Assembly: GCA_031287845.1 (NCBI GenBank)
Contig: JAITSI010000004.1
Coordinates: 1-11,513, forward strand
Length of the DNA stretch: 11,513 nucleotides
Direction: 5' to 3'
DNA from: Puniceicoccales bacterium
Lineage (GTDB): Bacteria > Verrucomicrobiota > Verrucomicrobiia > Opitutales > JAIRLM01
Below are positions 1-8,165 of this stretch, piece by piece. Positions within the stretch are counted from its first letter, which is position 1, and each line of letters begins with the position of its first letter. Both the position numbers and the translations under genes were made by a program. The notes beneath the pieces are model-generated. The model was not told the origin of the DNA. It did not search any database and worked only from the letters and a program-made list of their open reading frames with translations.

Positions 1-160
1 ATTATCGATGCTACGGCACTCCGTGGGCGGGGGATTGGCAAAGGGGCGCGGCAGCCCCCTTTGCGACCTCCCGGCCCGGTTGGGGGCGCTGTCCCCAGCT
101 CCGCCTTCTCCGGGCATCGATGCAGCGACACTCCGTGGAGGGGGGCTGGGGGCGCAGCCC
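1..160 (-). repeat. Left GC-rich intergenic repeat block (two degenerate units)
   Basis: Two units each begin with CACTCCGTGG, at 17 and at 129, and each carries a G-run/C-run palindrome (around 82-95 and 141-161). Positions 1-97 match the reverse complement of about 10451-10548 with one substitution (position 68) and one single-base indel. The first 67 bases are identical. Read on the minus strand, the block has the same orientation as the right-hand copies read on plus. No transposase or start/stop arrangement is visible. Short frames through it, such as one starting MLRHSVGG, recur in the right copy only because the DNA is repeated. It is best read as a dispersed REP-like intergenic element of unknown function. 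Confidence 0.8.
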
Positions 161-203
161 CACCGTCAACCGGCGAACCGGGTTTACGGGTCCTGACCCT
201 AGC

Positions 204-306
204 GGAATGCCACTCCCCGGGATACCACTCCCCGGAATGCTCCTCCCCAGAGTGATCCTCCGGAATAATCTTCTCCGGGATGTGTTTTCCCGGAATCGCT
301 AAAATA
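204..306. repeat. Degenerate 15-bp tandem repeat, about seven units
   Basis: Successive units start at 204, 219, 234, 249, 262, 277 and 292. The first is GGAATGCCACTCCCC, the second GGGATACCACTCCCC and the third GGAATGCTCCTCCCC; later units diverge and the fourth is 13 bp. The array lies directly upstream of the CoA-transferase and ends about 43 bp before its start. Read on the minus strand it gives a five-residue period with glycine at a fixed place, resembling pentapeptide repeats. Because 15 bp is five codons, any 15-bp tandem repeat would give some five-residue period, so coding is not implied. No clear -35/-10 pair was found between 193 and 349. Confidence 0.7.
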
Positions 307-349
307 CGCCCTTGCGGAGCGGAGATTATTTCCGTTCCATGGGGGCACC

Positions 350-1837
350 ATGCGGGCCACGGACCAATTGCCCTTTCCAGTGATGGACGCCGCCGAGGCG
401 GCCGAGCGCATCCAAAGCGGACAAACCATAGCCGTCGGGGGATTTACCCCGGCCGGATCGCCCAAGGTGGTGACGCCGGCCCTGGCGGAGCGGGCCAAAC
501 GGCTGCGCGAAGCCGGCCAGCCCTTCTCCATCAGGCTCTTGGCCAGCGCCTCCACCGACGCCGCCGTGGACGATGCCCTCGCCGCCGCGGACGCCATCTC
601 CTACCGCACCCCCTACCAGTCCTGCCCCATCCTGCGCCGGCAGATCAATGGCCAGCGGGTGGAGTACGTGGACCTGCACCTGTCCCACCTGGTGCCGCTG
701 CTGAAGGGAAAGGTCTGGGGCACCATCGACCACGCCATCCTGGAGGCGGCTGCGATCTTTCCCGACGGCCGCATCCTGCTCACCAGCGCCGTGGGCGCGG
801 CGCCCACCTTTGCCCGGCTGGCCCGCTCGCTGACCATCGAGCTCAACGGCTACCACCCGGACACGCTGGAGGGCCTCCACGACATCTACGAGCTCGCCCC
901 GGCTCCCCACACCCGGGAAATTCCCATCTACCGCTGCTCCGACCGCATCGGCGCCACCATGGTGCAGGTGGATCCGGCCAAGATCCATGCCGTCGTCCGC
1001 AGCCACATTCCGGACAGCTCCGCCCCCTTTGCCCCCGTCGACGGCCTGTCCCAGCGCATCGGGGAAAACGTCGCCGAATTTCTCCTCGCGGAGAAGAAAG
1101 CGGGCCGCATTCCCAAAAATTTTCTACCGCTGCAGGCGGGGGTTGGCAACGTCTCCAACGCGGTCATGGCGGCCCTGGGCACCGACCCGTCCCTGCCGCC
1201 CTTCGACATGTTTTCGGAAATTCTCCAGGATACGGTCTTCGACGGCATCGAATCGGGCCGCATCCGCTTCGCCAGCAGCTCCGGACTGGCCGTTTCGCCG
1301 CCCGTGCTGCGCCGCATCTACGACAATCTCTCCACCTACCGGCGCCGGCTCGTCCTCCGGCCCCAGGAAATTACCAACCACCCGGAGGTGATCCGCAGGC
1401 TGGGGCTCATCGGCATCAACACGGCCCTGGAGGTGGACCTCTGGGGCAACGTCAACAGCACCCACCTGCGCGGCACCCACCTGGTCAACGGCATCGGCGG
1501 CTCCGGCGACTTTGCCCGCAACTGCGCCATCACCATCTTCGCCACGCCGTCCGTCGCGAAGGGGGGCACCATCAGCTGCATCGTCCCCCTCTGCTCCCAC
1601 GTGGACCACACGGAACACGACACGCAAATCTTTGCCACGGAGCAGGGAATCGCCGACCTGCGCGGCCGCGGGCCCATGGAGCGGGCCCGGCTCATCATCG
1701 AGCGCTGCGCCCACCCCGACTTTCGCTCCCTCCTGCGCGAGGCCATCGGCCGGGACAGCGGCGGCCGCATCAACCTGGACCTGGCCCAGGTTTTTGCGTT
1801 TCCCCCGGCCGGCGCCGGAATCGGCCAATCGAATTGA
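350..1837 (+). CDS. Succinyl-CoA:acetate CoA-transferase / acetyl-CoA hydrolase family protein
   Basis: A cytosolic class I CoA-transferase of 495 aa, the usual full length. It would move CoA between acyl-CoA and a free acid, most likely succinyl-CoA and acetate, as in the AarC/Cat1/ScpC group. The likely catalytic glutamate is E290 in the motif SEILQD. Next come the family block LRPQEITNHPEVIRR (336-350), TALEVDLWGNVNSTH (358-372), the glycine loop NGIGGSGDF (380-388), SVAKGG (401-406), SHVDHTEHD (416-424) and TEQGIADLRG (430-439). ATG 350 is the first in-frame start, with only a poor GGGGGC ribosome site; Met12 is an alternative. The exact acid substrate cannot be read from sequence. The enzyme often replaces succinyl-CoA synthetase or serves acetate/propionate metabolism. 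A DUF502 gene follows 40 nt downstream and may be co-transcribed. Confidence 0.93.
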   Translation: MRATDQLPFPVMDAAEAAERIQSGQTIAVGGFTPAGSPKVVTPALAERAKRLREAGQPFSIRLLASASTDAAVDDALAAADAISYRTPYQSCPILRRQINGQRVEYVDLHLSHLVPLLKGKVWGTIDHAILEAAAIFPDGRILLTSAVGAAPTFARLARSLTIELNGYHPDTLEGLHDIYELAPAPHTREIPIYRCSDRIGATMVQVDPAKIHAVVRSHIPDSSAPFAPVDGLSQRIGENVAEFLLAEKKAGRIPKNFLPLQAGVGNVSNAVMAALGTDPSLPPFDMFSEILQDTVFDGIESGRIRFASSSGLAVSPPVLRRIYDNLSTYRRRLVLRPQEITNHPEVIRRLGLIGINTALEVDLWGNVNSTHLRGTHLVNGIGGSGDFARNCAITIFATPSVAKGGTISCIVPLCSHVDHTEHDTQIFATEQGIADLRGRGPMERARLIIERCAHPDFRSLLREAIGRDSGGRINLDLAQVFAFPPAGAGIGQSN

Positions 1838-1864
1838 TTTTCCTTGCCCTTGGCCGGCACACAT

Positions 1865-1871
1865 GGAAGGA
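1865..1871 (+). promoter_or_regulatory. Ribosome binding site of the DUF502 gene
   Basis: The sequence GGAAGGA lies 6 nt before ATG 1878. The in-frame ATG at 1863 has no comparable site and would put this motif inside the coding region, so 1878 is preferred. Confidence 0.6.
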
Positions 1872-1877
1872 TGGCCC

Positions 1878-2552
1878 ATGCTCCGCTCCCTGCGCAACGC
1901 GTTCCTGTCCGGGCTGCTCGTCACCCTGCCCCTGGGCATCACGCTCTTCGTCCTGCTCTTCCTGGTGGACCACCTGGGCTCTCCCCTGAGCCGCCTGCTC
2001 TTTGGCCAGTACGCCATGGCCCGGCACATTCCGGCCGCGCTCTCCTTTGCCATGGACCTCCTGTCCACCGTCATCATCGTCGCGGCGTTGACCGGCGTTG
2101 GCTACATTTCCCGCTACGTGGTGGGCCGCTTCTTCATCCGGGGAACGGAGCGGATCATCGACCGGCTGCCCTTTATCCGCATGCTCTACGGCACGTCCAA
2201 GCAGATCATTGGAACATTTTCCGACGGCCGCCGGGCCATTTTCCAAAAGGCAGTGCTCGTGGAATTTCCCCGCAATGGCCTCTACGCCATCGGCTTTCTC
2301 ACGGGGGGCTGCCCGGACGGTTTGCAGGGCCCCGGCAGGGAGTCGCTGGTGAGCGTTTTCGTCCCCACCACCCCCAATCCCACCTCCGGCTTCCTGCTCT
2401 ACGTTCCAGCGGAGGTACTGATTCCTCTGGCCATGTCCATCGGCGACGCCATGAAGGCCATCATCTCCGGAGGAACCTTTTCGCCCTCATCCAATGGGGC
2501 GCAGGGTGGGGTAGAGGATGGTGTCCCGGATGTTGCCGGCGCCGGTCAGTAG
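1878..2552 (+). CDS. DUF502 family inner-membrane protein
   Basis: A 224-aa protein of the DUF502 membrane family, whose biochemical role is not established. Two hydrophobic segments are visible, roughly residues 10-31 and 56-78. They are followed by the family signature IDRLPFIRMLYGTSKQI (94-110) and a soluble part containing FVPTTPNPTSGFLLYVP (161-177) and AMKAIISGG (191-199). The start at 1878 is chosen for its GGAAGGA site. The last 21 residues (from about 204) are low-complexity Gly/Ser/Asp/Val-rich. They are encoded in DNA that overlaps the 3' end of lysS on the other strand, so this tail may simply be read-through to the first available stop. The gene lies 40 nt after the CoA-transferase on the same strand, and nothing links the two functions directly. 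Confidence 0.88.
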   Translation: MLRSLRNAFLSGLLVTLPLGITLFVLLFLVDHLGSPLSRLLFGQYAMARHIPAALSFAMDLLSTVIIVAALTGVGYISRYVVGRFFIRGTERIIDRLPFIRMLYGTSKQIIGTFSDGRRAIFQKAVLVEFPRNGLYAIGFLTGGCPDGLQGPGRESLVSVFVPTTPNPTSGFLLYVPAEVLIPLAMSIGDAMKAIISGGTFSPSSNGAQGGVEDGVPDVAGAGQ

Positions 2553-3968
2553 GACCACCAGCCGATCGACGCCGATGCCCATGCCCCCGGCGGGCGGCAT
2601 GGCGTATTCCAGCGCGGTGAGGAATTCCGTGTCCAGGGCCTGCTGGTCATCGCCCAGCTGCATCTCGAACAGCTGCCGCTGGAGCAGGGGATCGTTCTGC
2701 TCGGAGTAGGCCGGCGCCACCTCCTGGCCGTTGATGCAGAGCTCAAAGACGTCCAAGAAGCGCGGGTCCTGGCGATTCAATTTGGCCAGGGGGCAGAGCT
2801 CCCGGGGCAGCTGCAGCACAAAGGTCGGCTGGATGAGGTTCGGCTCCACGAGCTTGCCGTAGACGGCGTTGTCGATGGCAAAATCTTCCTTTTCCGGGTC
2901 CAGCGCCAGGCCAGCGCGGCCACAGTAGGCCAATTTTTCCTCCCTTGGCAGCTCGAACCACGCTTCTATTCCCGTGTGCTCGCGGACCAGGTCCCGGTAG
3001 TTGGCCTCCCGCCACTCGCCGCCCAGGTGGAGGACCGTGCCATCCGGCTGGGCGATGTCCCTGGTGCCGATGACCCGGTCGCAGAGGTGCAGGATCAGGT
3101 CCCGGATGAGCGCCATCATGCCCCGGTGGTCGGAGTAGGCCTGGTAGAGCTCGACCATGGTGAATTCTGGGTTATGCTTGCGGGAAAGGCCCTCGTTGCG
3201 GAATACCCGGCCCAGCTCGAAGACCCGGTCAAAGCCGGCCACCAGCATGCGCTTCAGGTACAGCTCCAGGGAAATGCGCAGGAAAAATTCCTGGTCCAGG
3301 GCGTTCATGCGCGTGGTGAAGGGGCGGGCGGCGGCACCGCCGGCCACGTTCTGCAAAAATGGCGTTTCCACCTCGACGAAATCCCTGGCCCAGAGAAATT
3401 GGCGAATTTCCCTCACGATGGCGATGCGCTGCAAGGCCCGCCGCCGGGATTCGCCGTTGGCGATGAGGTCCAGGTGCCGCTCCCGGTAGATCTGCTCCTC
3501 GTCGGTGAGCCCGTGAAATTTGTCCGGCAGGGGGCGCAGGGACTTGGCCACGATCTGCATGCGCGCCACCCGCACCGTTGGCTCGCCGGTCTTTGTGCGG
3601 AATAGGGTCCCCGCCACCCCGACGATGTCCCCGATGTCGTAGTCCCGGAAGCGGTCGTAGTCACTGTCCCCGATGGCCTCCCGGCGCACGTAGCACTGGA
3701 TCGTGCCGGACCGGTCCTGGAGGGAGAGGAATGCAGCCCGGCCCATGAGGCGAAATGCCAGGATGCGGCCGGCAAGGGAGACCGTTTCGTCGCACTCCTC
3801 CCCATCGCCCAGCAGCCGCCGGGCTTCTCCGGCCGTGTGGCTCTGGTCCCAGTTTTGCCCGTAGGGGTCCAGGCCCTCCGCCCGGAGGGCTTTTAACTTT
3901 TCCCGGCGCACGCGCAGCACGTCGCCGCCATTTTCCCTTTCCCTTTCCATGGCATTTTTTTCAATCAT
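2487..3968 (-). CDS. lysS: Lysyl-tRNA synthetase, class II
   Basis: Charges tRNA-Lys with lysine in the cytosol; the protein is 493 aa, normal for bacterial LysRS. The N-terminal part RREKLKALRAEGLDPYG (21-37) leads into the OB-fold anticodon-binding domain (about 63-142). The class II catalytic core follows, with motif 1 around WARDFVEVETPFLQ (193-206), GGAAARPF (210-217), ELYLKR (235-240), motif 2 FRNEGLSRKHNPEFT (256-270) and motif 3 GGMGIGVDRL (461-470). ATG 3968 has an upstream GGGAAAG at suitable distance; ATG 3950 has no ribosome site and would drop six residues. It is the last gene of the operon, 22 nt after bamA. Its final 66 bp overlap the DUF502 gene end on the other strand. No terminator hairpin with a T-run was seen after the stop. 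Confidence 0.96.
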   Translation of the reverse strand: MIEKNAMERERENGGDVLRVRREKLKALRAEGLDPYGQNWDQSHTAGEARRLLGDGEECDETVSLAGRILAFRLMGRAAFLSLQDRSGTIQCYVRREAIGDSDYDRFRDYDIGDIVGVAGTLFRTKTGEPTVRVARMQIVAKSLRPLPDKFHGLTDEEQIYRERHLDLIANGESRRRALQRIAIVREIRQFLWARDFVEVETPFLQNVAGGAAARPFTTRMNALDQEFFLRISLELYLKRMLVAGFDRVFELGRVFRNEGLSRKHNPEFTMVELYQAYSDHRGMMALIRDLILHLCDRVIGTRDIAQPDGTVLHLGGEWREANYRDLVREHTGIEAWFELPREEKLAYCGRAGLALDPEKEDFAIDNAVYGKLVEPNLIQPTFVLQLPRELCPLAKLNRQDPRFLDVFELCINGQEVAPAYSEQNDPLLQRQLFEMQLGDDQQALDTEFLTALEYAMPPAGGMGIGVDRLVVLLTGAGNIRDTILYPTLRPIG

Positions 3969-3990
3969 CCCCGGCTTTCCCGTTCCTAGG

Positions 3991-6303
3991 CTAAAATACG
4001 GTCCCGAAGGTAAAATTAAACTGCAGGTTGTGCGCGTGGAAGGCGTCGCCGTGGAGCGGGTAGGCGAAGATGAGCCGCAGCGGAGAGCCCATGACGAAGA
4101 GTCGCAGCTCCATGCCCGCATCCGCGTAGAGGGGATTGTCCAGGTTCATCCAGCGGCGGCCCGCGTAGCCGGCGTCGCCGAAGAACACGAGCCGCAGCGG
4201 CTCCGCGAGCTTGATGGAATACTCCGCGGCCCCGTAGCAGTAGGTCAGGGCGCCGAAGGCCTCCCCGCGCATGTCCCGCGGACCGATGCCGCGGAAGTCA
4301 AAGCCGCGCATGTCATTCACACCGCCGAGGAACTTGCGGTCGAAGTAGGGGACCCACTCCCGCCGGTAGGCCCGCATTGTGCCGATCTTGCCCAGGAAGG
4401 AGATGGTCTGGCTGCGGTAGCGGAAAACGGGGAACCACTGGCCCGCCTGCAGATCCAGGTTGAAGTAGTGCACGTCGCCGCCCAGCCCGGCGTAGTCCAT
4501 GGCGACCACCAGCTTATTGCCGCGGACCGGGTAGAGCAGGCTATCCCGGCTGTCCCGCTGCAGCTGCAGCCCGGCCTTGGAAATCCACCGCTGGCCCATG
4601 AACTCCTCGATGTGGAGCCCGAATGGGGCATCCGGGCCCACGTCGCAGATCCGGGTCCGGTCCAGCCGGTAGTAGGCGCGGCCCTCCAAAAGTCCCGCGA
4701 TGCGCTTGCGCAGGTAGAACTCGCAGCCGCGGTGCCGCTCGCCGTAGGAGGGCCCGTCGTAGTTGTGGTCATCCTTCCGGTAGGAGCTCTTGGAGGAAAA
4801 GAACTCGGAGCCGACGGCCAACTCCCGCTGGAACAGCCAGGGCTCCTCGAAGGACAGCTGGACCTGCCGGGACCGCGTACCGGTCTCGAAGCGGGCGCGC
4901 AGCTTTTGCCCACCGCCCTGGAAGTGGTTCTTGCGACTTAGCAGGTCAAAGTTGGACTGGGAAAACTCCACGAAGCCGACGAGGCTGTCCAGGGAATTGG
5001 CTGCCCCGCCCATCAGGCACTTGCCCGTCTGCGCCTCCTCCACGGTCACGCGCACGTCGCGCAGGTCCGGCTCCCCCGCCGCCTCCGCCGTTAGGGTCAC
5101 CTGGCTGAAGTAGCGCGTTTCCCGCAGGCGATTTTCGCTGTTCCGCAGCTTGATGAGGTCGAAGCGCTCGCCGGGGAACAGGGAAAGCTCCCGCAGAATT
5201 ACCCGGTTGCGGGTTTTCCCGTTGCCCTGGATGTGCACCGTGCCCACCCGGCAGGGCGGCGATTCCTGGATCTCGAAGGTCAGGTCCATGGAGTTGTCCA
5301 GGACGTTGGCCCGGCGCCGGGCGACGGCATAGCTCTCCACGTGGCCCTTCTGGCCGTAGAAGTTGCGGATGGCATCCTCCGCCGCGTCCACCGCGTCCGG
5401 GGAAAATGCCTCCCCCGGGCACAGCCGCAGCAGCCCCGCCAGCTGCTCCGCCGGGTAGAGCTGATTGCCGGCGAAGGAAATTTTTCCCAACAGAAAGCGC
5501 TGTCCCTCCACCAGCGGAATTGTGACCGTGAGCCGCTCCTGGCCCTGGACCGCCACCGCGTCCGCGGAAATTTGCACGTCCAAAAAACCCTGGTTGCGGT
5601 AGAAGGAGCGCAGCTGGTCCAGGTCCGTCTCCAGCAGCTCCGGCTTCAGGTAGCCGGAACCCTTCAGGAAGGAGAGGGGCCCGCGGGGCCGGATGGACAT
5701 CTGGCGCAACAGCGTTTTTTGGGAAAACGTGCCATTTCCCACAAATTTTACCCGCGCGATTGTCTTCCTCGGACCTTCCTCCACGGCAAATTGCAGGTTC
5801 GGATTGCCATTTTCCACCGCTTGCAGGTCCGCCGTGACCTGCACATCCGCATGGCCCCGGCCCCGGTATTTCCCCCGCAGGGTTTCGATGTCCCGGCGGA
5901 CGAGGGCCCAGTCCAGCGGCGAGCCGTCCTTGGTCTGGATCAACGAGCGCAGCTTCTTGGCCGAAAAGCGGCGGTTCCCCGTGAACTCCACCCGGCCGAC
6001 GCGCCGCTTGGCGTAGAGGACGTAGCAGATGTCCAGGGTTCCATCCTCCGCCTGGCCCGTTGTCAAAACCTCCACATGCTCAAAGAGATTGGTCGCATGG
6101 AGGGCGCGGATGGAATCGTCGTTGAGCTCCGGGCGGAACACTTCCCCCTCCCGCAGGCGGATGCGGGCCAGGACGGCCTCCCGGTTGATGGCCGACTCCC
6201 CCAGCAGCTGCACCTCCAGCTTGCCCACGCGAAGCTCTTCGCCGGCCAGCGGCAGGCCGACCAGGCACAGAATGGCGACAAGGCGCCTAGCCAATGGCTT
6301 CAT
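3991..6303 (-). CDS. bamA: Outer-membrane protein assembly factor BamA
   Basis: Central subunit of the BAM complex, which folds beta-barrel proteins into the outer membrane. The 770-aa protein begins with a signal peptide (about 1-22: basic start, hydrophobic core, then LPLAGEE). Five POTRA domains follow at about 25-100, 101-178, 182-268, 271-347 and 352-424. Four of them carry the GN turn: VEFTGN, VKFVGN, ISFAGN, VHIQGN. The barrel fills about 430-770, with the loop-6 motif MRGFDFRGIGP (665-675) and a terminal aromatic strand ending in GTVF. ATG 6303 is preferred to ATG 6318 because GGAGGA lies 7 nt before it and the signal peptide then starts cleanly. The start overlaps the dnaB end by 17 bp, suggesting coupled translation. 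No skp/ompH-type gene follows; lysS does instead. Confidence 0.95.
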   Translation of the reverse strand: MKPLARRLVAILCLVGLPLAGEELRVGKLEVQLLGESAINREAVLARIRLREGEVFRPELNDDSIRALHATNLFEHVEVLTTGQAEDGTLDICYVLYAKRRVGRVEFTGNRRFSAKKLRSLIQTKDGSPLDWALVRRDIETLRGKYRGRGHADVQVTADLQAVENGNPNLQFAVEEGPRKTIARVKFVGNGTFSQKTLLRQMSIRPRGPLSFLKGSGYLKPELLETDLDQLRSFYRNQGFLDVQISADAVAVQGQERLTVTIPLVEGQRFLLGKISFAGNQLYPAEQLAGLLRLCPGEAFSPDAVDAAEDAIRNFYGQKGHVESYAVARRRANVLDNSMDLTFEIQESPPCRVGTVHIQGNGKTRNRVILRELSLFPGERFDLIKLRNSENRLRETRYFSQVTLTAEAAGEPDLRDVRVTVEEAQTGKCLMGGAANSLDSLVGFVEFSQSNFDLLSRKNHFQGGGQKLRARFETGTRSRQVQLSFEEPWLFQRELAVGSEFFSSKSSYRKDDHNYDGPSYGERHRGCEFYLRKRIAGLLEGRAYYRLDRTRICDVGPDAPFGLHIEEFMGQRWISKAGLQLQRDSRDSLLYPVRGNKLVVAMDYAGLGGDVHYFNLDLQAGQWFPVFRYRSQTISFLGKIGTMRAYRREWVPYFDRKFLGGVNDMRGFDFRGIGPRDMRGEAFGALTYCYGAAEYSIKLAEPLRLVFFGDAGYAGRRWMNLDNPLYADAGMELRLFVMGSPLRLIFAYPLHGDAFHAHNLQFNFTFGTVF

Positions 6304-7672
6304 TTCTTTGTCCTCCATAGTTTTGAAACAGGGTCAGCGTCCGATCGAAAGCCAGGGTAACCAGCCCGGTTGGCCCATTGCGCTGCTTGGCCAAGATCAA
6401 TTCCCGCAGAATGACCTCGCCCTCCGACGCCAGCTCCTCGTCCTGGTCCCGCATGCGGGACAGCAGCAGCACCACGTCCGCATCCTGCTCGATGGCCCCC
6501 GATTCCCGCAGGTCCGACAGCCTGGGCCGCCGATTTTCCTTCTCCGAATCCCGATTTAGCTGGCTCAGCACCAGCACTGGCAGCTGCAATTCCTTGGCCA
6601 TTCCCTTGATTCCCCGGGAAATTTCCGCGATCTGCTGCTCCCGCTGCACCCGGTTGTCCATGCCGGCTATGAGCTGCAGGTAGTCCACCACGATCAGCCC
6701 CAGCCGCTGCTTGCCGTGGATGCGCCGGGCCCGGGCCCGCAGTTCCAGTATGTTCAGGTTGGAGGACTCGTCGATCCAGAGGGGCACGTCGCGCAGCTCG
6801 TCGGCGGACTGGGTCAGCCGTTTTTGGCCCTCCCGCGTCACGTAGCCGGCGCGGACGCTGCCCAGCCCGACGCCGGCCCGGGCGCAGAGCAGGCGCATGG
6901 CCAACTGCTCCGCACCCATCTCTAGACTAAAGAATAGGGTAGGGACGGCCTTTTTTCCGGCCGGCGGCAGGATGTTGTGGGAGGCGACATTGAGGGCGAT
7001 GCTGGTCTTTCCCATGGAGGGCCTGGCGGCGATCACCACCATTTCCCCGCTCTGAAAGCCGGATGTGAGCCGGTCCAGGTCGGTAAAGCCGCTGCCCACG
7101 CCGATCAGCTCCCCCCGGTGGTTGAGCAGGAACTGCACGTTCTGCACGGCCTGCTTAAGGGGCACGCTGAATGGCTGCGCCGTCTCCTGCAGCACGTCCC
7201 GGCTCACCGCAAAAATTTTTTCCTCCGCCTGGCCCAGGAACGGGGACACGTCGTTCAGGTGCGATGGCGCCTCCGCGGCGAGGCCGAAGGCGACCGCCAT
7301 GATGCGGCGGATGAGCCCGTAGTCCCGCACGCGGTCGACAAAGTACTCAATGTGGGCATAGGTGTCGACGCGGCTGCAGATCTGGGCCAGGTACTCCGCG
7401 CCGCCCGCATCGGCCAGGACTCCCTTCGCCTCCAGCGAGTCCCGCAAAATGATCTCGTCGATGGGCTTTCCCTGGCGGTAGAGGGCTAAAATTTCCCCAA
7501 AGACTACTCGATTCCAGGGCAGGTAGAACGATTCGGCGCCCACGTTCCGCTGGATGCAGAGCGGCACGCTCTCCTGCCCCCCCTCCAAAATACAGCACCC
7601 GAGCAGGGCCTGCTCCAGCTCGACGCTGTGGGGCTGCTTCGGCTTTTGCACTGCCGTTGGTTGCCTTGCCAT
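6287..7672 (-). CDS. dnaB: Replicative DNA helicase DnaB
   Basis: Hexameric helicase that unwinds DNA at the replication fork; 461 aa, typical length. The N-terminal primase-interacting domain starts at VELEQALLGCCIL (17-29). The RecA-like helicase domain begins near GVGSGFTDLDRLTSGF (191-206). It holds Walker A ARPSMGKTS (216-224), FFSLEM (247-252), Walker B LIVVDYLQL (326-334), LSQLNR (369-374), DLRESGAIEQDAD (387-399) and the C-terminal KQRNGPTG (429-436), near the arginine finger. No intein is present. ATG 7672 is chosen because it lies 16 nt after the rplI stop and gives the normal N-terminus; a longer frame back to 7744 would run into rplI. A weak GGAG lies 10 nt upstream. It is followed by bamA with a 17-bp overlap. 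Confidence 0.97.
   Translation of the reverse strand: MARQPTAVQKPKQPHSVELEQALLGCCILEGGQESVPLCIQRNVGAESFYLPWNRVVFGEILALYRQGKPIDEIILRDSLEAKGVLADAGGAEYLAQICSRVDTYAHIEYFVDRVRDYGLIRRIMAVAFGLAAEAPSHLNDVSPFLGQAEEKIFAVSRDVLQETAQPFSVPLKQAVQNVQFLLNHRGELIGVGSGFTDLDRLTSGFQSGEMVVIAARPSMGKTSIALNVASHNILPPAGKKAVPTLFFSLEMGAEQLAMRLLCARAGVGLGSVRAGYVTREGQKRLTQSADELRDVPLWIDESSNLNILELRARARRIHGKQRLGLIVVDYLQLIAGMDNRVQREQQIAEISRGIKGMAKELQLPVLVLSQLNRDSEKENRRPRLSDLRESGAIEQDADVVLLLSRMRDQDEELASEGEVILRELILAKQRNGPTGLVTLAFDRTLTLFQNYGGQRNEAIG
6311..6316 (-). promoter_or_regulatory. Ribosome binding site of bamA
   Basis: GGAGGA on the minus strand, 7 nt before ATG 6303. It lies inside the dnaB coding region and decides between the two possible bamA starts (6318 and 6303). 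Confidence 0.65.
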
Positions 7673-7688
7673 GGCGGAAGCGCTCCGG

Positions 7689-8156
7689 CTAGGCCACGAC
7701 CGGATTTTCCGAAACAATTTCGACGGCAAGGTCGGCGCGCACATCCCGGTGCAGGCGCAGCTCCACCCTATGCTGGCCGAGGGTTTTCAGCGGATGCTCC
7801 AAGAGCAGCTGTTCCCGGGGAATGGAAAAACCGGCCCCGGCCAGTTCCTCCAGCAGGTTTGGTCCCGTCACCGAGCCGAAAAGCTTGCCCTGTTCCCCGG
7901 TCCGCACGCGGACCACGATGCGCAGGTCCCGCAGCTTGGCCGCGATCTCCTCCGCCCGCTCCCGCTCCTGCCGTTCCCGCTCCTCGCGGCGGCGGACAAG
8001 GGCATCGATCTGCCGCTGGTTTGCGGCGGTGAAGGCAAGGGCCTTTTTTCCCGGGACCAGGTAATTGCGCGCAAACCCGGCCCGGACCCGGACCCGGTCG
8101 CCCTCCCCGCCCAGCTTGTCAACGGGCTGCAACAGCAAAATTTCTCGCATGGCCAT
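7689..8156 (-). CDS. rplI: 50S ribosomal protein L9 (bL9)
   Basis: Elongated 50S subunit protein that reaches out from the L1-stalk region; 155 aa, close to the family norm. The N-terminal rRNA-binding domain shows REILLLQPVDKLGGEGD (4-20) and RAGFARNYLVPGKKA (25-39). A long charged connecting helix (about 46-75, rich in Arg/Glu/Gln) joins it to the C-terminal domain with KLFGSVTGPNLLEEL (91-105). Two starts are possible, ATG 8156 and ATG 8150. The strong GGAGGTGA at 8166-8173 sits 9 nt before the first and 15 nt before the second, so 8156 is chosen. It lies between ssb (44-nt gap) and dnaB (16-nt gap). Confidence 0.96.
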   Translation of the reverse strand: MAMREILLLQPVDKLGGEGDRVRVRAGFARNYLVPGKKALAFTAANQRQIDALVRRREERERQERERAEEIAAKLRDLRIVVRVRTGEQGKLFGSVTGPNLLEELAGAGFSIPREQLLLEHPLKTLGQHRVELRLHRDVRADLAVEIVSENPVVA

Positions 8157-8165
8157 GGTCGTTTC

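Noticed and set aside
8..196. Small frame starting MLRHSVGG, also found on the minus strand ending at 10188
   Set aside because: The shared protein sequence follows directly from the near-identical DNA repeat, and unit differences break the frames. There is no sign of selection for coding.
204..306. CRISPR array
   Set aside because: Units are 15 bp, contiguous and degenerate, without spacers, and there are no cas genes.
285..306. Promoter for the CoA-transferase using TAAAAT at 300-305
   Set aside because: No -35-like hexamer lies at 16-18 nt upstream, and TTTTCC is too close.
280..1989. Long plus-strand open frame of 569 codons
   Set aside because: It overlaps the CoA-transferase in another frame, is rich in Arg/Pro/His/Gly, has no family motif, and is expected from high GC. 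The CoA-transferase frame is unmistakable.
3950..3968. lysS start at ATG 3950
   Set aside because: It lacks a ribosome site, whereas ATG 3968 has GGGAAAG upstream. The difference is only six residues, so it cannot be excluded.
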